From Lysobacter sp036697405 (lineage in GTDB: Bacteria > Pseudomonadota > Gammaproteobacteria > Xanthomonadales > Xanthomonadaceae): a stretch of DNA of 64,000 nt. How positions within the stretch are numbered: the stretch's first letter is position 1; the number at the start of each line of letters is the position of its first letter. Position numbers and translations under genes: made by a program. The notes under the pieces are model-generated. The model searched no databases and was not told the DNA's origin. It saw only the letters and a program-made list of their open reading frames with translations. Positions 32,326 through 40,694 of the stretch are shown here, in pieces. The stretch lies in contig NZ_JBAHWA010000011.1 of NCBI RefSeq assembly GCF_036697405.1, forward strand, positions 1 to 64,000. The letters run 5' to 3'.

Positions 32326-34226
32326 GCACGGCGGACATGAACGCGACCGCCGTCGACGTCGCGACGATCCTGCCGCCCGAGACGCCGCTGGAGATGCCGA
32401 TCCAGTCGCTGGGCGAGGGCGCGCTGGCCAATCCGCGCCTGCCCACCGAGCCGCGCGGCATGGCCTGGCGGCGCGGCTACATCCTCGGCGGATCGGCGCT
32501 GATGACCTTCGTAGCGGCCTACCAGATCTGGTGGGTGCTGCGCGGCAACGGCATCAACGTGCTCGAGGCGCTGTTGCTGATGCTGTTCGTGGCGCTGTTC
32601 GCCTGGATCGCGCTGGCCTTCTTCAGCGCCCTGGCCGGTTTCGTCCAGATCGTCTCGCGCCGGCGCGCGCGCCTGGGTCTGGGCGAGGCCGGGCCGCTGC
32701 CGGAACCCGGCGTGCGCACCGCCTTGCTGATGCCGACCTACAACGAGGATCCGCAGCGGCTGATGGCCGGCCTGCAGGCGATCTACGAATCGGTGGCCGC
32801 GACCGGGCAGCTCGAACGGTTCGATTTCTTCGTGCTCAGCGACACCACCCGCGAACCGATCGCGCAGGCCGAACGCGAGGCCTTCGCGGCCCTGCGCGAG
32901 CGCACCGGCGGGCACCAGCGCCTGTTCTACCGCCGCCGCGACGACAACGCCGAGCGCAAGGCCGGCAACATCGCCGAATGGGTACGGCGTTTCGGCGGCG
33001 CCTATCCGCAGATGCTGATCCTGGACGCCGACAGCCTGATGACCGGCGAGGTGATCGTGCGCCTGGCCGCGGCCATGCAGCGCCATGCCGACGTGGCCCT
33101 GATCCAGACCCTGCCGATGATCGTCAACGGCAACACCCTGTTCGCGCGCATGCAGCAGTTCGCCGGGCGCGTGTACGGTCCGGTGATCGCCCACGGCGTG
33201 GCCTGGTGGCACGGCGCCGAGAGCAACTACTGGGGCCACAACGCGATCATCCGCACCGCCGCCTTCGCCGCCCACGCGGGCCTGCCCGAGTTGCGCGGCT
33301 ATCGCCCCTTCGGCGGCACCGTGCTCAGCCACGACTTCGTCGAGGCCGCCTTGCTGCGGCGCGGCGGCTGGGCGCTGCACATGGTGCCGGGGCTGGCCGG
33401 CAGCTACGAAGAGGGACCGCCCTCGCTGACCGACATGCTGGTGCGCGACCGCCGCTGGTGCCAGGGCAACCTGCAGCACTCGGCGGTGCTGCCGGCGCGC
33501 GGCCTGCACTGGGTCAGCCGCTGGCATCTGCTGATCGGCATCGGCCATTACTTCACCGCGCCGATGTGGGCGATGCTGATGCTGATCGGCCTGGCGATTC
33601 CGCTGGAGCGCGCCGGCTTCGTCTGGAGCCAGATCTCGCTGCCGGGCTTCTCGCCGACCCAGTACTGGCGCGAGCAGGACCCGGAGCGTTTCACCTGGGT
33701 GTTCGTGGCGACCATGGCCGTGCTGCTGGCGCCCAAGCTGATGGGCTACGTGGCCTCGATGACGGACGCGGCGACCCGGCGCGGTTGCGGCGGCGTCCTG
33801 CGCGCCGCGCTGAGCATGCTGCTGGAAACCCTGCTGGCCGCGCTGATGGCGCCGGTGACCATGTACGTGCAGTCGCGCGGCATCGCCGAGGTGCTGGCGG
33901 GCAAGGATTCGGGCTGGGAATCGCAGCGTCGCGACGACGGCACCCTGCCGCTGTCGGGGCTGGTGCGCAGCTACGGCGGGGCGACCCTGCTGGGCGTGCT
34001 GGCGCTGGGCATGTCCTACGCGGTGTCGCCGTCGCTGACGGCGTGGATGTCGCCGGTGATCGCCGGCCTGCTGCTGGCGATGCCGATCGTGGCCCTGACC
34101 TCGGCGCGCGCGCCGGGGCGCTGGCTGCGCCGGGTCGGCATTTTCCGCACGCCCGAGGAAATCGCCCCGCCGCAGGTGCTGCGGCGCGCGGCGGAACTGC
34201 GACGCGGGCCGCGGACGCCGCCGTGA
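32322..34226 (+). CDS. opgH: Glucan glucosyltransferase OpgH
   Basis: 634-residue inner-membrane GT2 glucosyltransferase. N-terminal helices near 52-110 precede the cytoplasmic catalytic domain, with TALLMPTYNEDP, LILDADSLM (DxD) and the processive-synthase motif RDRRWCQGN (QxxRW equivalent). C-terminal helices from about 400 follow. It polymerises UDP-glucose into the beta-1,2 glucan backbone and passes it to the periplasm, where OpgD acts. It is translationally coupled to opgD by an ATGA overlap. At 634 residues it is shorter than the roughly 850-residue E. coli MdoH, lacking part of the N- and C-terminal extensions, as in other Xanthomonadaceae. Confidence 0.92.
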   Translation: MSTADMNATAVDVATILPPETPLEMPIQSLGEGALANPRLPTEPRGMAWRRGYILGGSALMTFVAAYQIWWVLRGNGINVLEALLLMLFVALFAWIALAFFSALAGFVQIVSRRRARLGLGEAGPLPEPGVRTALLMPTYNEDPQRLMAGLQAIYESVAATGQLERFDFFVLSDTTREPIAQAEREAFAALRERTGGHQRLFYRRRDDNAERKAGNIAEWVRRFGGAYPQMLILDADSLMTGEVIVRLAAAMQRHADVALIQTLPMIVNGNTLFARMQQFAGRVYGPVIAHGVAWWHGAESNYWGHNAIIRTAAFAAHAGLPELRGYRPFGGTVLSHDFVEAALLRRGGWALHMVPGLAGSYEEGPPSLTDMLVRDRRWCQGNLQHSAVLPARGLHWVSRWHLLIGIGHYFTAPMWAMLMLIGLAIPLERAGFVWSQISLPGFSPTQYWREQDPERFTWVFVATMAVLLAPKLMGYVASMTDAATRRGCGGVLRAALSMLLETLLAALMAPVTMYVQSRGIAEVLAGKDSGWESQRRDDGTLPLSGLVRSYGGATLLGVLALGMSYAVSPSLTAWMSPVIAGLLLAMPIVALTSARAPGRWLRRVGIFRTPEEIAPPQVLRRAAELRRGPRTPP

Positions 34227-34248
34227 AGCGGCATCGCGCCAAGCGCGC

Positions 34249-34632
34249 TCAGCGGCAGTCGGCGCCGCCGCCCTTGAGGGTGATGCGCTCGTAACCGCTG
34301 GCCTTGAGCGTGCGCAGGGCGAAGGCGATGTAGCGGTAGTCGATATCGGCCTTGCAGCCCTGCAGGATCACCTCGGTGGTCGCGGCCGGGCCCAGCTCGC
34401 GGACCGCCAGCGGCAGTTCCAGCGGACCTTGCGGGCTGTACACGCGGCCGTCGTCGAGCAGGTACAGCGTGCGGCTGGCGTTCGCGCCGTCCGCGGCGGG
34501 CGCGGTGGTCTTGGGCAGATCGGCATCGACGGCGGCGCCGGTTTTCTGTTGCGCGTCGCAGGCCCCCAGCGCGGAAGCGGCGGACAGCAGCGTGCCCCAG
34601 GCCAGGGCGGAACGGAGGCGGGAAGGCGGCAT
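34249..34632 (-). CDS. Putative lipoprotein with ExbD/TolR-like C-terminal domain
   Basis: 127-residue protein. The signal sequence ends in a lipobox-like ALGAC (Cys about 25), followed by a flexible Ala/Thr/Asp linker. The C-terminal 70 residues (YLLDDGRVYSPQGPLEL, then EVILQGCKADIDYRYIAFAL and LKASGYERITLKGG) have the pattern of the periplasmic ExbD/TolR fold: a strand, a residue-pair before a Tyr, a helix, and a final strand. There is no transmembrane Asp helix, so it is not a proton-motive stator. The assignment to that fold is by eye. Two other Cys (CKADID and the penultimate residue) could form a disulphide. It is separated from ppx by 101 nt. Confidence 0.6.
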   Translation of the reverse strand: MPPSRLRSALAWGTLLSAASALGACDAQQKTGAAVDADLPKTTAPAADGANASRTLYLLDDGRVYSPQGPLELPLAVRELGPAATTEVILQGCKADIDYRYIAFALRTLKASGYERITLKGGGADCR

Positions 34633-34733
34633 GGGCGGATCCGGGTCGCAGACGCCGGCATGATCGGCGAGCGCCGCCGTGCGCGCAATCGCGCGCGCGG
34701 CCGCGCGTGACCGCGCTCGCACTACCGCCGGGC

Positions 34734-36263
34734 TCAGGCCGCCAGCAGCTTGAGCGAGATGCCCAGCCCGACCGCGTCCTGCGGCTCGCCCTCGAGATCG
34801 GCGCGCACCAGCGGACGCGAATCCAGCCAGCGCTTGGACACGGTCAGGGTCAGGGTATTGCCGTCGGCATGCGCGTCCAGCTGCGGAATCGGATCGCCCT
34901 CGTGGGCGCGGTGCAGCAGCACCGCCAGGCGCAACAGGGCCGCGCTGCGGCGCGCGCTGGCGAGCAGGCGGTCGGGCAGGGCGTCGAAGGCGCTCTTGGG
35001 GATGCCGCGGCGATGGGTGCGCACCAGCGCGGCCAGGAACTGCTGCTGTTGGCGCGAGAAGCCGGAGATGTCGGAGTGCTCGACCACGTAGGCGCCGTGC
35101 ACGTGGTACTGGCTGTGCGCGATCGCCAGGCCGAGCTCGTGCAGGCGCGCGGCGCGCTGCAGCATCAGGCGGTCGTCCGGGTCCAGCGCCCAGGCGCCGG
35201 CGACCTGGTCGAACAGGCGCAGCATGGTGCCTTCCACGCGCGCGGCCTGGCCTTCGTCGATGCCGTAGCGTTGCATCAGCGCGGCCACCGAAGCGTCGCG
35301 CGGGTCGTCCGCGCCGCCGCGGCCGAGCATGTCGTAGAGCACGCCTTCGCGCATCGCGGCCTTGCTCACCGCCATCCGGCTCAGGCCGAGCGCGTTGAAT
35401 GCGGCTTCCAGCACCAGGATGCCGCCGGCGATCACCGGGCGGCGGTCGGCGGACAGGCCCGGCAGGTCGATCAGCTCGATGCGCTCGGCCTGCAGCAGGC
35501 GGTCGCGCACCACCGGCAGGGCCTCGGCGGTGACCGCGCCCTTGGTCAGCTTCATGGCCGCGCAGATCTCGCCGATGGCCTTGTTGGTGCCCGACGAGCC
35601 CAGCGCTTCCTGCCAGCCCAGCGCGCGGTAGGTGCCGGCGAACTGCTGGAACTCGGCGGTGACTTCGGTGAGCGCGTCGCGCCACTTCTTCTTCGACAGC
35701 TTGCCGTTCTCGAAGAAGCGGCGGGTGGTGGCGATGCAGCCCAGCTGCAGGCTTTCGCGCTCGATGGCCTCGAAGCCGCTGCCGATGATGCATTCGGTGG
35801 AACCGCCGCCGATGTCGATCACCAGGCGCAGGTCGCCCGGCTTGGACGGCTGGGCGTGGGCCACGCCGAGGTAGATCAGGCGCGCCTCTTCGCGGCCGGC
35901 GACCACTTCGATGGCGTGGCCCAGCGCGGTTTCGGCCGGCATCAGGAAGCTTTGCGGCGCGGCCAGGCGGCGCACCGTGTTGGTCGCGATCGCGCGCACC
36001 CGTTGCGGCGGCACGTCGCGGATGCGCTGGCCGAAGCGCGACAGGCATTCCAGCGCGCGCTGGCGCACGTCCGGGGCCAGGCCGCCCTTGCGGTCCAGGC
36101 CCTCGGCCATGCGCACGGTCTCGCGCAGGCGGTCGACGGTGCGCAGCTGGCCCAGCACGTAACGCGCGACCACCATGTGGAAACTGTTCGAGCCCAGGTC
36201 GACGGCGGCGAGCAGGTCGCCGTCCTGGAGCGGCAGGGCGGTGGTCGGGTAGGCGTCGTTCAT
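34734..36263 (-). CDS. ppx: Exopolyphosphatase (Ppx/GppA family)
   Basis: 509-residue ASKHA-fold phosphatase with the phosphate-1 motif AAVDLGSNSFHMVVARY, catalytic Glu region AGREEARLIYLGV, phosphate-2 motif LVIDIGGGSTECIIG and the C-terminal HD-like helical domain (LHELGLAIAHSQYH). It removes terminal phosphates from polyphosphate, or converts pppGpp to ppGpp. The start overlaps the ppk stop by 4 nt, so synthesis and breakdown enzymes are co-translated. It is the last gene of phoB-phoR-ppk-ppx. Length is typical of Ppx (about 510). Confidence 0.93.
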   Translation of the reverse strand: MNDAYPTTALPLQDGDLLAAVDLGSNSFHMVVARYVLGQLRTVDRLRETVRMAEGLDRKGGLAPDVRQRALECLSRFGQRIRDVPPQRVRAIATNTVRRLAAPQSFLMPAETALGHAIEVVAGREEARLIYLGVAHAQPSKPGDLRLVIDIGGGSTECIIGSGFEAIERESLQLGCIATTRRFFENGKLSKKKWRDALTEVTAEFQQFAGTYRALGWQEALGSSGTNKAIGEICAAMKLTKGAVTAEALPVVRDRLLQAERIELIDLPGLSADRRPVIAGGILVLEAAFNALGLSRMAVSKAAMREGVLYDMLGRGGADDPRDASVAALMQRYGIDEGQAARVEGTMLRLFDQVAGAWALDPDDRLMLQRAARLHELGLAIAHSQYHVHGAYVVEHSDISGFSRQQQQFLAALVRTHRRGIPKSAFDALPDRLLASARRSAALLRLAVLLHRAHEGDPIPQLDAHADGNTLTLTVSKRWLDSRPLVRADLEGEPQDAVGLGISLKLLAA

Positions 36264-38359
36264 CCGCAGATTTTCGCCAATAACGTGGCTTGTGCGGAAT
36301 GGGGCATGGCGTCGCCCTGCGGCACGACCCGCTCGTACTCGCCGTCGGCGCGCAGTTCCCAGGCGCTGAGGTTGTCGGCCAGGTAGTTGCTCAGGGCTTC
36401 GTCGTAGACGCGTTCGGCCAGGGCTGGGTCGAGGATGGGGAAGCCGGTCTCGACGCGGCGCAGCAGGTTGCGTTCCAGCCAGTCGGCGCTGGAGCAGAAC
36501 AGGTCGGGCTCGCCGTCGTTGCCGAACCAGTAGACGCGGTGGTGCTCGAGGAAGCGGCCGACGATCGAGCGCACCCGGATGTTGTCGGACACGCCCGGCA
36601 CGCCCGGGCGCAGGGTGCAGGCGCCGCGCACGATCAGGTCGATCTGCACGCCGGCCTGCGAGGCCTGGTAGAGCGCGCGGATCACCTGCGGCTCGTTGAG
36701 GGCGTTCATCTTGGCGACGATGCGCGCGGGCTTGCCGGCGCGCGCGTGCTTGGTCTCGCGGTCGATGCGCATCAGCACGCCGGCGTGCAGGGTGAACGGC
36801 GATTGCAGCAGGCGCTTGAGCTTCAGCGACGGCGCCAGGCCGGACAGCTGCTGGAAGATCAGGTGCACGTCGTTGCCGATGTCCGGATCGGCGGTGATCA
36901 GGCCGAAGTCGGTGTAGGCGCGCGCGGTGCCGCTGTGGTAGTTGCCGGTGCCCAGGTGCACGTAGCGGCGTAGCTTACGGCCCTCGCGGCGCACGATCAG
37001 CAGCATCTTGGCGTGGGTCTTGTAGCCGACCACGCCGTACACCACCTGCACGCCGGCTTCCTGCAGACGGTCGGCCAGGCCGAGGTTGGCCTCCTCGTCG
37101 AAGCGCGCGCGCAGTTCCACCACCACGGTGACGTCCTTGCCGTTGCGCGCGGCCTGGACCAGCTGCTCGACGATGGGCGAATCCTTGCCGGCGCGATACA
37201 GGGTCTGCTTGATCGCCAGCACGTTGGGGTCTTCGGCGGCCTGGCGGATCAGCTCCAGCACCGGGGTGAAGGCTTCGAAGGGGTGGTGCAGCAGCACGTC
37301 GCCGTTGCCGACCTTCTCGAACATGCTCTCTATGCCCGGCAGCAGGCGCTGCTGGTAGGGCGGGAACTTGAGCTCGGGGCGCTGGACCAGGTCGTAGACC
37401 TGGATCACGCGGTTGAGGTTGACCGGCCCGTTGATGCGGTAGACCGCGTTCTCGGGCAGGTCGAAGTTCTCCAGCAGGCTGCGCACGATCGGCTTGGGGC
37501 ACTGCTCGGCGATCTCCAGGCGCACCGCGCGCAGGTAGCCGCGGCCGACCAGCTCGTCGCGCAGGGCCAGGGCGATGTTGTCGACCTCCTCCTCGTCCAC
37601 CAGCAGCTCGGAGTTGCGGGTCACGCGGAACTGGTAGGCGCCCTTGACCTCCATGCCCGGGAACAGCTCGTCGACGAAGGTCGACAGCACCGAGGACAGG
37701 AACACGAAGTCGTGCTTGCCGCCGGAGACGTTCTCCGGCATCTGGATGATGCGCGGCAGCGAGCGCGGCGCGCGCACGATGGCCAGGTTGCCGGCGCGGC
37801 CGAACGCGTCCTTGCCTTCCAGCACCACCACGATGTTGAGCGATTTGTTGAGGATCTTCGGGAACGGATGCGCCGGGTCCAGGCCCAGCGGCGACAGCAC
37901 CGGCATGATCTCGTCGCGGAAGTAGGCGCGCAGCCAGCGGGTCTGGGCGGCGTTCCAGGAGTCGCGGCCGAGCACGCGCACTCCGGCGTCGCGCAGCGCC
38001 GGCCGGACCACCTCGTTCCAACATTCGTACTGGGCCTTGACCAGCTCGGCGGCGCGGTCGTGGATGCGCGACAGCACGGTCGACGGCGGCAGCCCGTCGG
38101 CGCCGGGGATCAGGCCCAGGTCCTGGGCGTGGCGCAGGGTGCCGGCGCGGATCTCGAAGAACTCGTCGAGGTTGGTGCAGGAGATGCACAGGTATTTCAG
38201 CCGCTCCAGCAGCGGCACCTGCGGGTCCTGCGCCTGCGCCAGCACGCGGAAGTTGAAGTCCAGCTGCGACAGCTCGCGGTTGAAGTACAGGCTGTGGTCG
38301 CGCAGCGGGTCGCCGTCGTGATTGGCGTCGGGCAGCGCGTTGGTGAGGGCGGCGTTCAT
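36260..38359 (-). CDS. ppk: Polyphosphate kinase 1
   Basis: 699-residue Ppk1. The N domain has the family opening LYFNRELSQLDFNFRVLAQA and LKYLCISCTNLDEFFEIRAG. The two phospholipase-D-like halves carry the catalytic His in GYKTHAKMLLIVRREG and the segment YVHLGTGNYHSGTARAYTD. It makes polyphosphate from ATP at the membrane. I chose the ATG at 38359; an upstream ATG at 38401 overlaps the phoR stop as TGATG and would add 14 residues, so that start is also reasonable. The position downstream of phoBR implies Pho control of polyphosphate storage. Confidence 0.94.
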   Translation of the reverse strand: MNAALTNALPDANHDGDPLRDHSLYFNRELSQLDFNFRVLAQAQDPQVPLLERLKYLCISCTNLDEFFEIRAGTLRHAQDLGLIPGADGLPPSTVLSRIHDRAAELVKAQYECWNEVVRPALRDAGVRVLGRDSWNAAQTRWLRAYFRDEIMPVLSPLGLDPAHPFPKILNKSLNIVVVLEGKDAFGRAGNLAIVRAPRSLPRIIQMPENVSGGKHDFVFLSSVLSTFVDELFPGMEVKGAYQFRVTRNSELLVDEEEVDNIALALRDELVGRGYLRAVRLEIAEQCPKPIVRSLLENFDLPENAVYRINGPVNLNRVIQVYDLVQRPELKFPPYQQRLLPGIESMFEKVGNGDVLLHHPFEAFTPVLELIRQAAEDPNVLAIKQTLYRAGKDSPIVEQLVQAARNGKDVTVVVELRARFDEEANLGLADRLQEAGVQVVYGVVGYKTHAKMLLIVRREGRKLRRYVHLGTGNYHSGTARAYTDFGLITADPDIGNDVHLIFQQLSGLAPSLKLKRLLQSPFTLHAGVLMRIDRETKHARAGKPARIVAKMNALNEPQVIRALYQASQAGVQIDLIVRGACTLRPGVPGVSDNIRVRSIVGRFLEHHRVYWFGNDGEPDLFCSSADWLERNLLRRVETGFPILDPALAERVYDEALSNYLADNLSAWELRADGEYERVVPQGDAMPHSAQATLLAKICG

Positions 38360-38400
38360 GGCGGACTCGGGACTCGACGGATGGGGCGCGCTGGGATGCA

Positions 38401-39759
38401 TCAGGGCAGAACGTCGGGCAGGGTATCGAAGTAGGCGTTGTCGCGGCTGCGCACCCGGTCGGTGCCGAAGTGGCAGGCGAAGCTGCTGCCGCGGCCGACT
38501 TCGCTGGCGATCTCCAGGCGCGCCTGGTGCAGGTTGAGCACGTGCTTGACGATGGACAGGCCCAGGCCGGTGCCGCCGCTCTCGCGCGAACGGCTGGTGG
38601 ACACGCGGTAGAAGCGTTCGGTGATGCGCGGCAGGTGCGCGGCCGGGATGCCGTAGCCGCTGTCGATCACTTCCAGCACCACGCCGCGGCCCAGGCCCTG
38701 GTGCTCGGGACGGAAGCGGATCCGGATCGAGCCGCCGGCCGGGGTGTAGCGGATGGCGTTGCTGACCAGGTTGGAGAAGGCGCTGTGCAGCTCCTTGTTG
38801 GAGCCCCACAGGTCGACCCCGGCCAGGTCCTCCATCGCGATTTCGTGACGGCCCTGGCTCAGCGCCACCGCCTCGCGCTTGAGCGTGGACAGCATCGAGG
38901 ACATGACCACGGTCTCCTCGGCCGGCAGGCTGTCCTGCGATTCCAGCCGCGACAGCATCAGCAGGTCCTCGACCAACTGGGTCATGCGCTGCGACTGGCG
39001 CTGCATCTCGGCCAGCATCGGCGCCCAGTCCGGGTGTTCGGCCGGGTCCAGCATGTCCAGATAGCCGTGGACCACGGTCAGCGGCGTGCGCAGTTCGTGC
39101 GAGACGTTGGCGACGAAGTCGCGGCGCATCTGCTCCAGCTGGAGCAGGCGGCTGACGTCGCGCGCGACCAGCAGCCACAGGTTTTCCGAGTACGGGATCA
39201 GGCGCAGGCTCAGGGTGGCGGCCGGATTCCAGGGCGAGGCGGCTTCCAGCGGCTCGGCGTTACGCCCCGCGGCCAGCCAGTGGGCGAGCTGCAGCGGCTG
39301 CAGCTTCTGCGAAAGCGAGCCGCCGATATCGCGCGGGTAGCGCAGGCCGAGCAGGCCGTTGGCGGCCTCGTTGAACCACTGGATGCGCTGGCTGTTGCGC
39401 TCCACCACCACGATCGCGTCGGGCAGGGCGGCGGCGGCGGCGCGGTAGGCGCGCAGCATTTCGATCAGGCGGCGCTTGCGCCCGCGCATCTCGGCCTGGC
39501 TGCGGTGCAGCAGGCGGTCGAGCTCGTTCCAGATGCCTTCGCCCAGCGGCGGGGTCAGGCGCTGGCGCGCGGTCAGCCGGATCAGCACGCTGCGCAGCCG
39601 CCAGTAGTGCCAGGCGACCACGCCCAGCGCGGCCAGGGTCACGGTCGGCCAGGGCTGGCCGATCAGCAGCCCGGCCACGGCCGCGGCGACCAGGATCAGC
39701 AGCAGCTGTCCCAGGGTGCGGAACCAGGCGGATCGGGCGCGGGGTGGCATACCCGCCAA
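38401..39759 (-). CDS. phoR: Phosphate regulon sensor kinase PhoR
   Basis: 452-residue inner-membrane kinase. Two N-terminal helices (about 13-55) with almost no periplasmic loop are followed by a linker and a PAS domain (AAAALPDAIVVVERNSQRI). The phospho-acceptor helix has FVANVSHELRTPLTVVHGYL and the HATPase domain has SNAIRYTP, DSGYGIP and GGTGLGLSIVKH. The short membrane region and PAS match PhoR. It phosphorylates PhoB when phosphate is low. It starts 2 nt after phoB and is followed by ppk. The start could also be 9 nt further in (MPPRAR). Confidence 0.93.
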   Translation of the reverse strand: MAGMPPRARSAWFRTLGQLLLILVAAAVAGLLIGQPWPTVTLAALGVVAWHYWRLRSVLIRLTARQRLTPPLGEGIWNELDRLLHRSQAEMRGRKRRLIEMLRAYRAAAAALPDAIVVVERNSQRIQWFNEAANGLLGLRYPRDIGGSLSQKLQPLQLAHWLAAGRNAEPLEAASPWNPAATLSLRLIPYSENLWLLVARDVSRLLQLEQMRRDFVANVSHELRTPLTVVHGYLDMLDPAEHPDWAPMLAEMQRQSQRMTQLVEDLLMLSRLESQDSLPAEETVVMSSMLSTLKREAVALSQGRHEIAMEDLAGVDLWGSNKELHSAFSNLVSNAIRYTPAGGSIRIRFRPEHQGLGRGVVLEVIDSGYGIPAAHLPRITERFYRVSTSRSRESGGTGLGLSIVKHVLNLHQARLEIASEVGRGSSFACHFGTDRVRSRDNAYFDTLPDVLP

Positions 39760-39761
39760 GC

Positions 39762-40469
39762 TTACGCGGCGAGTGAGGCAGAAAAACGATAACCGGCGCC
39801 GCGTACCGTCTGGACCATGCCGTCGAGGTGGTGCGGCTCCAGGGTTTTGCGCAGGCGGCGGATGTGCACGTCGACCGTGCGCTCTTCCACGTAGACGCTG
39901 CCACCCCAGACGTGGTCCAGCAGCTGGGTGCGCGAGTACACCCGCTCCGGATGGGTCATGAAGAAGTGCAGCAGGCGGTATTCGGTGGGGCCGATCTGCA
40001 CGGCCTGGTCGCCGCCGTCGCCCTGGGCGAACACGCGGTGGGCGGCGCCGTCGATGCGCAACGGGCCGATGCCGACGCTGCCGTCCTCGTCGTCCTCGCG
40101 CGAGCGCCGCAGCACGGCGCGGATCCGCGCCAGCAGCTCGCGCGCCGAGAACGGCTTGACCACGTAATCGTCGACGCCGGCCTCGAGCCCGCCGACGCGG
40201 TCGTTCTCTTCGCCGCGCGCGGTCAGCATGATGATCGGGATCTCGCGGGTCAGCGATTCCTTGCGCCAGCGCCGGGCCAGCTCCAGGCCGCTGGTGCCGG
40301 GCAGCATCCAGTCCAGCAGGATCAGGTCGGGGACGCGGTCGGCGATCGCCGCCTGGGCCTCGCGCGCGTCGCCGGCATGGATCGGGTCGTATTCGCCCTT
40401 GCGCAGGGCGAAGGACACCATGTCGCGGATGGCGGGTTCGTCTTCGACTATGAGGATGCGCTTCTGCAC
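39762..40469 (-). CDS. phoB: Phosphate regulon response regulator PhoB
   Basis: 235-residue OmpR/PhoB family regulator. The receiver has E9/D10, phospho-acceptor D53 (LILLDWMLPGTSG), T83 and K105 (YVVKPFSARELLARI). The winged-helix domain includes GPTEYRLLHFFMTHPERVYS and RTVDVHIRRLRKTL, near-identical to PhoB. It is first in the phoB-phoR-ppk-ppx operon. A probable Pho box lies 72 nt upstream, so it should activate its own transcription. Confidence 0.94.
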   Translation of the reverse strand: MQKRILIVEDEPAIRDMVSFALRKGEYDPIHAGDAREAQAAIADRVPDLILLDWMLPGTSGLELARRWRKESLTREIPIIMLTARGEENDRVGGLEAGVDDYVVKPFSARELLARIRAVLRRSREDDEDGSVGIGPLRIDGAAHRVFAQGDGGDQAVQIGPTEYRLLHFFMTHPERVYSRTQLLDHVWGGSVYVEERTVDVHIRRLRKTLEPHHLDGMVQTVRGAGYRFSASLAA

Positions 40470-40540
40470 GCGGTCACCGGGGGAGTGGAGGCGGGGCTGG
40501 AACAGGGCTGCCTGAAACCGCGCCAGTACACTACCGTTTT

Positions 40541-40558
40541 GTGACGCCCGCGTGACAA
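40541..40558 (-). promoter_or_regulatory. Probable Pho box upstream of phoB
   Basis: Read on the minus strand: TTGTCAC-GCGG-GCGTCAC, two 7-nt half sites 11 nt apart. The first shares TGTCA and the second GTCAC with the E. coli CTGTCAT-N4-CTGTCAC consensus. A -10-like TAGTGT follows at the distance usual for PhoB-activated promoters. Confidence 0.65.
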
Positions 40559-40570
40559 TGTCTTAAAGGC

Positions 40571-40601
40571 CGGGATTGGGGATTCGGGATTGGGGATTCG
40601 G
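40571..40601. repeat. GGGATTGGGGATTC repeat
   Basis: Two units of CGGGATTGGGGATT with a shared GGATTCGG ending lie between the M48 protease and phoB. It is of the same family as the pair at 17253 and 17357. Confidence 0.7.
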
Positions 40602-40694
40602 TGGGCAAAACCGCGGCGGTTGGCGGGTGTATGCGCCGCGGCGGGACTGTGACAAGTCCCCCTATCCCTGATCCCCAGGCGCGGGCGCGGGCGC

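Noticed and set aside
28527..34226. Plus-strand frame of about 1,900 codons running through the S9 peptidase and opgD into opgH
   Set aside because: Only the last 634 codons (opgH) have coding character; the upstream part is out of frame with two well-supported genes and crosses a terminator.
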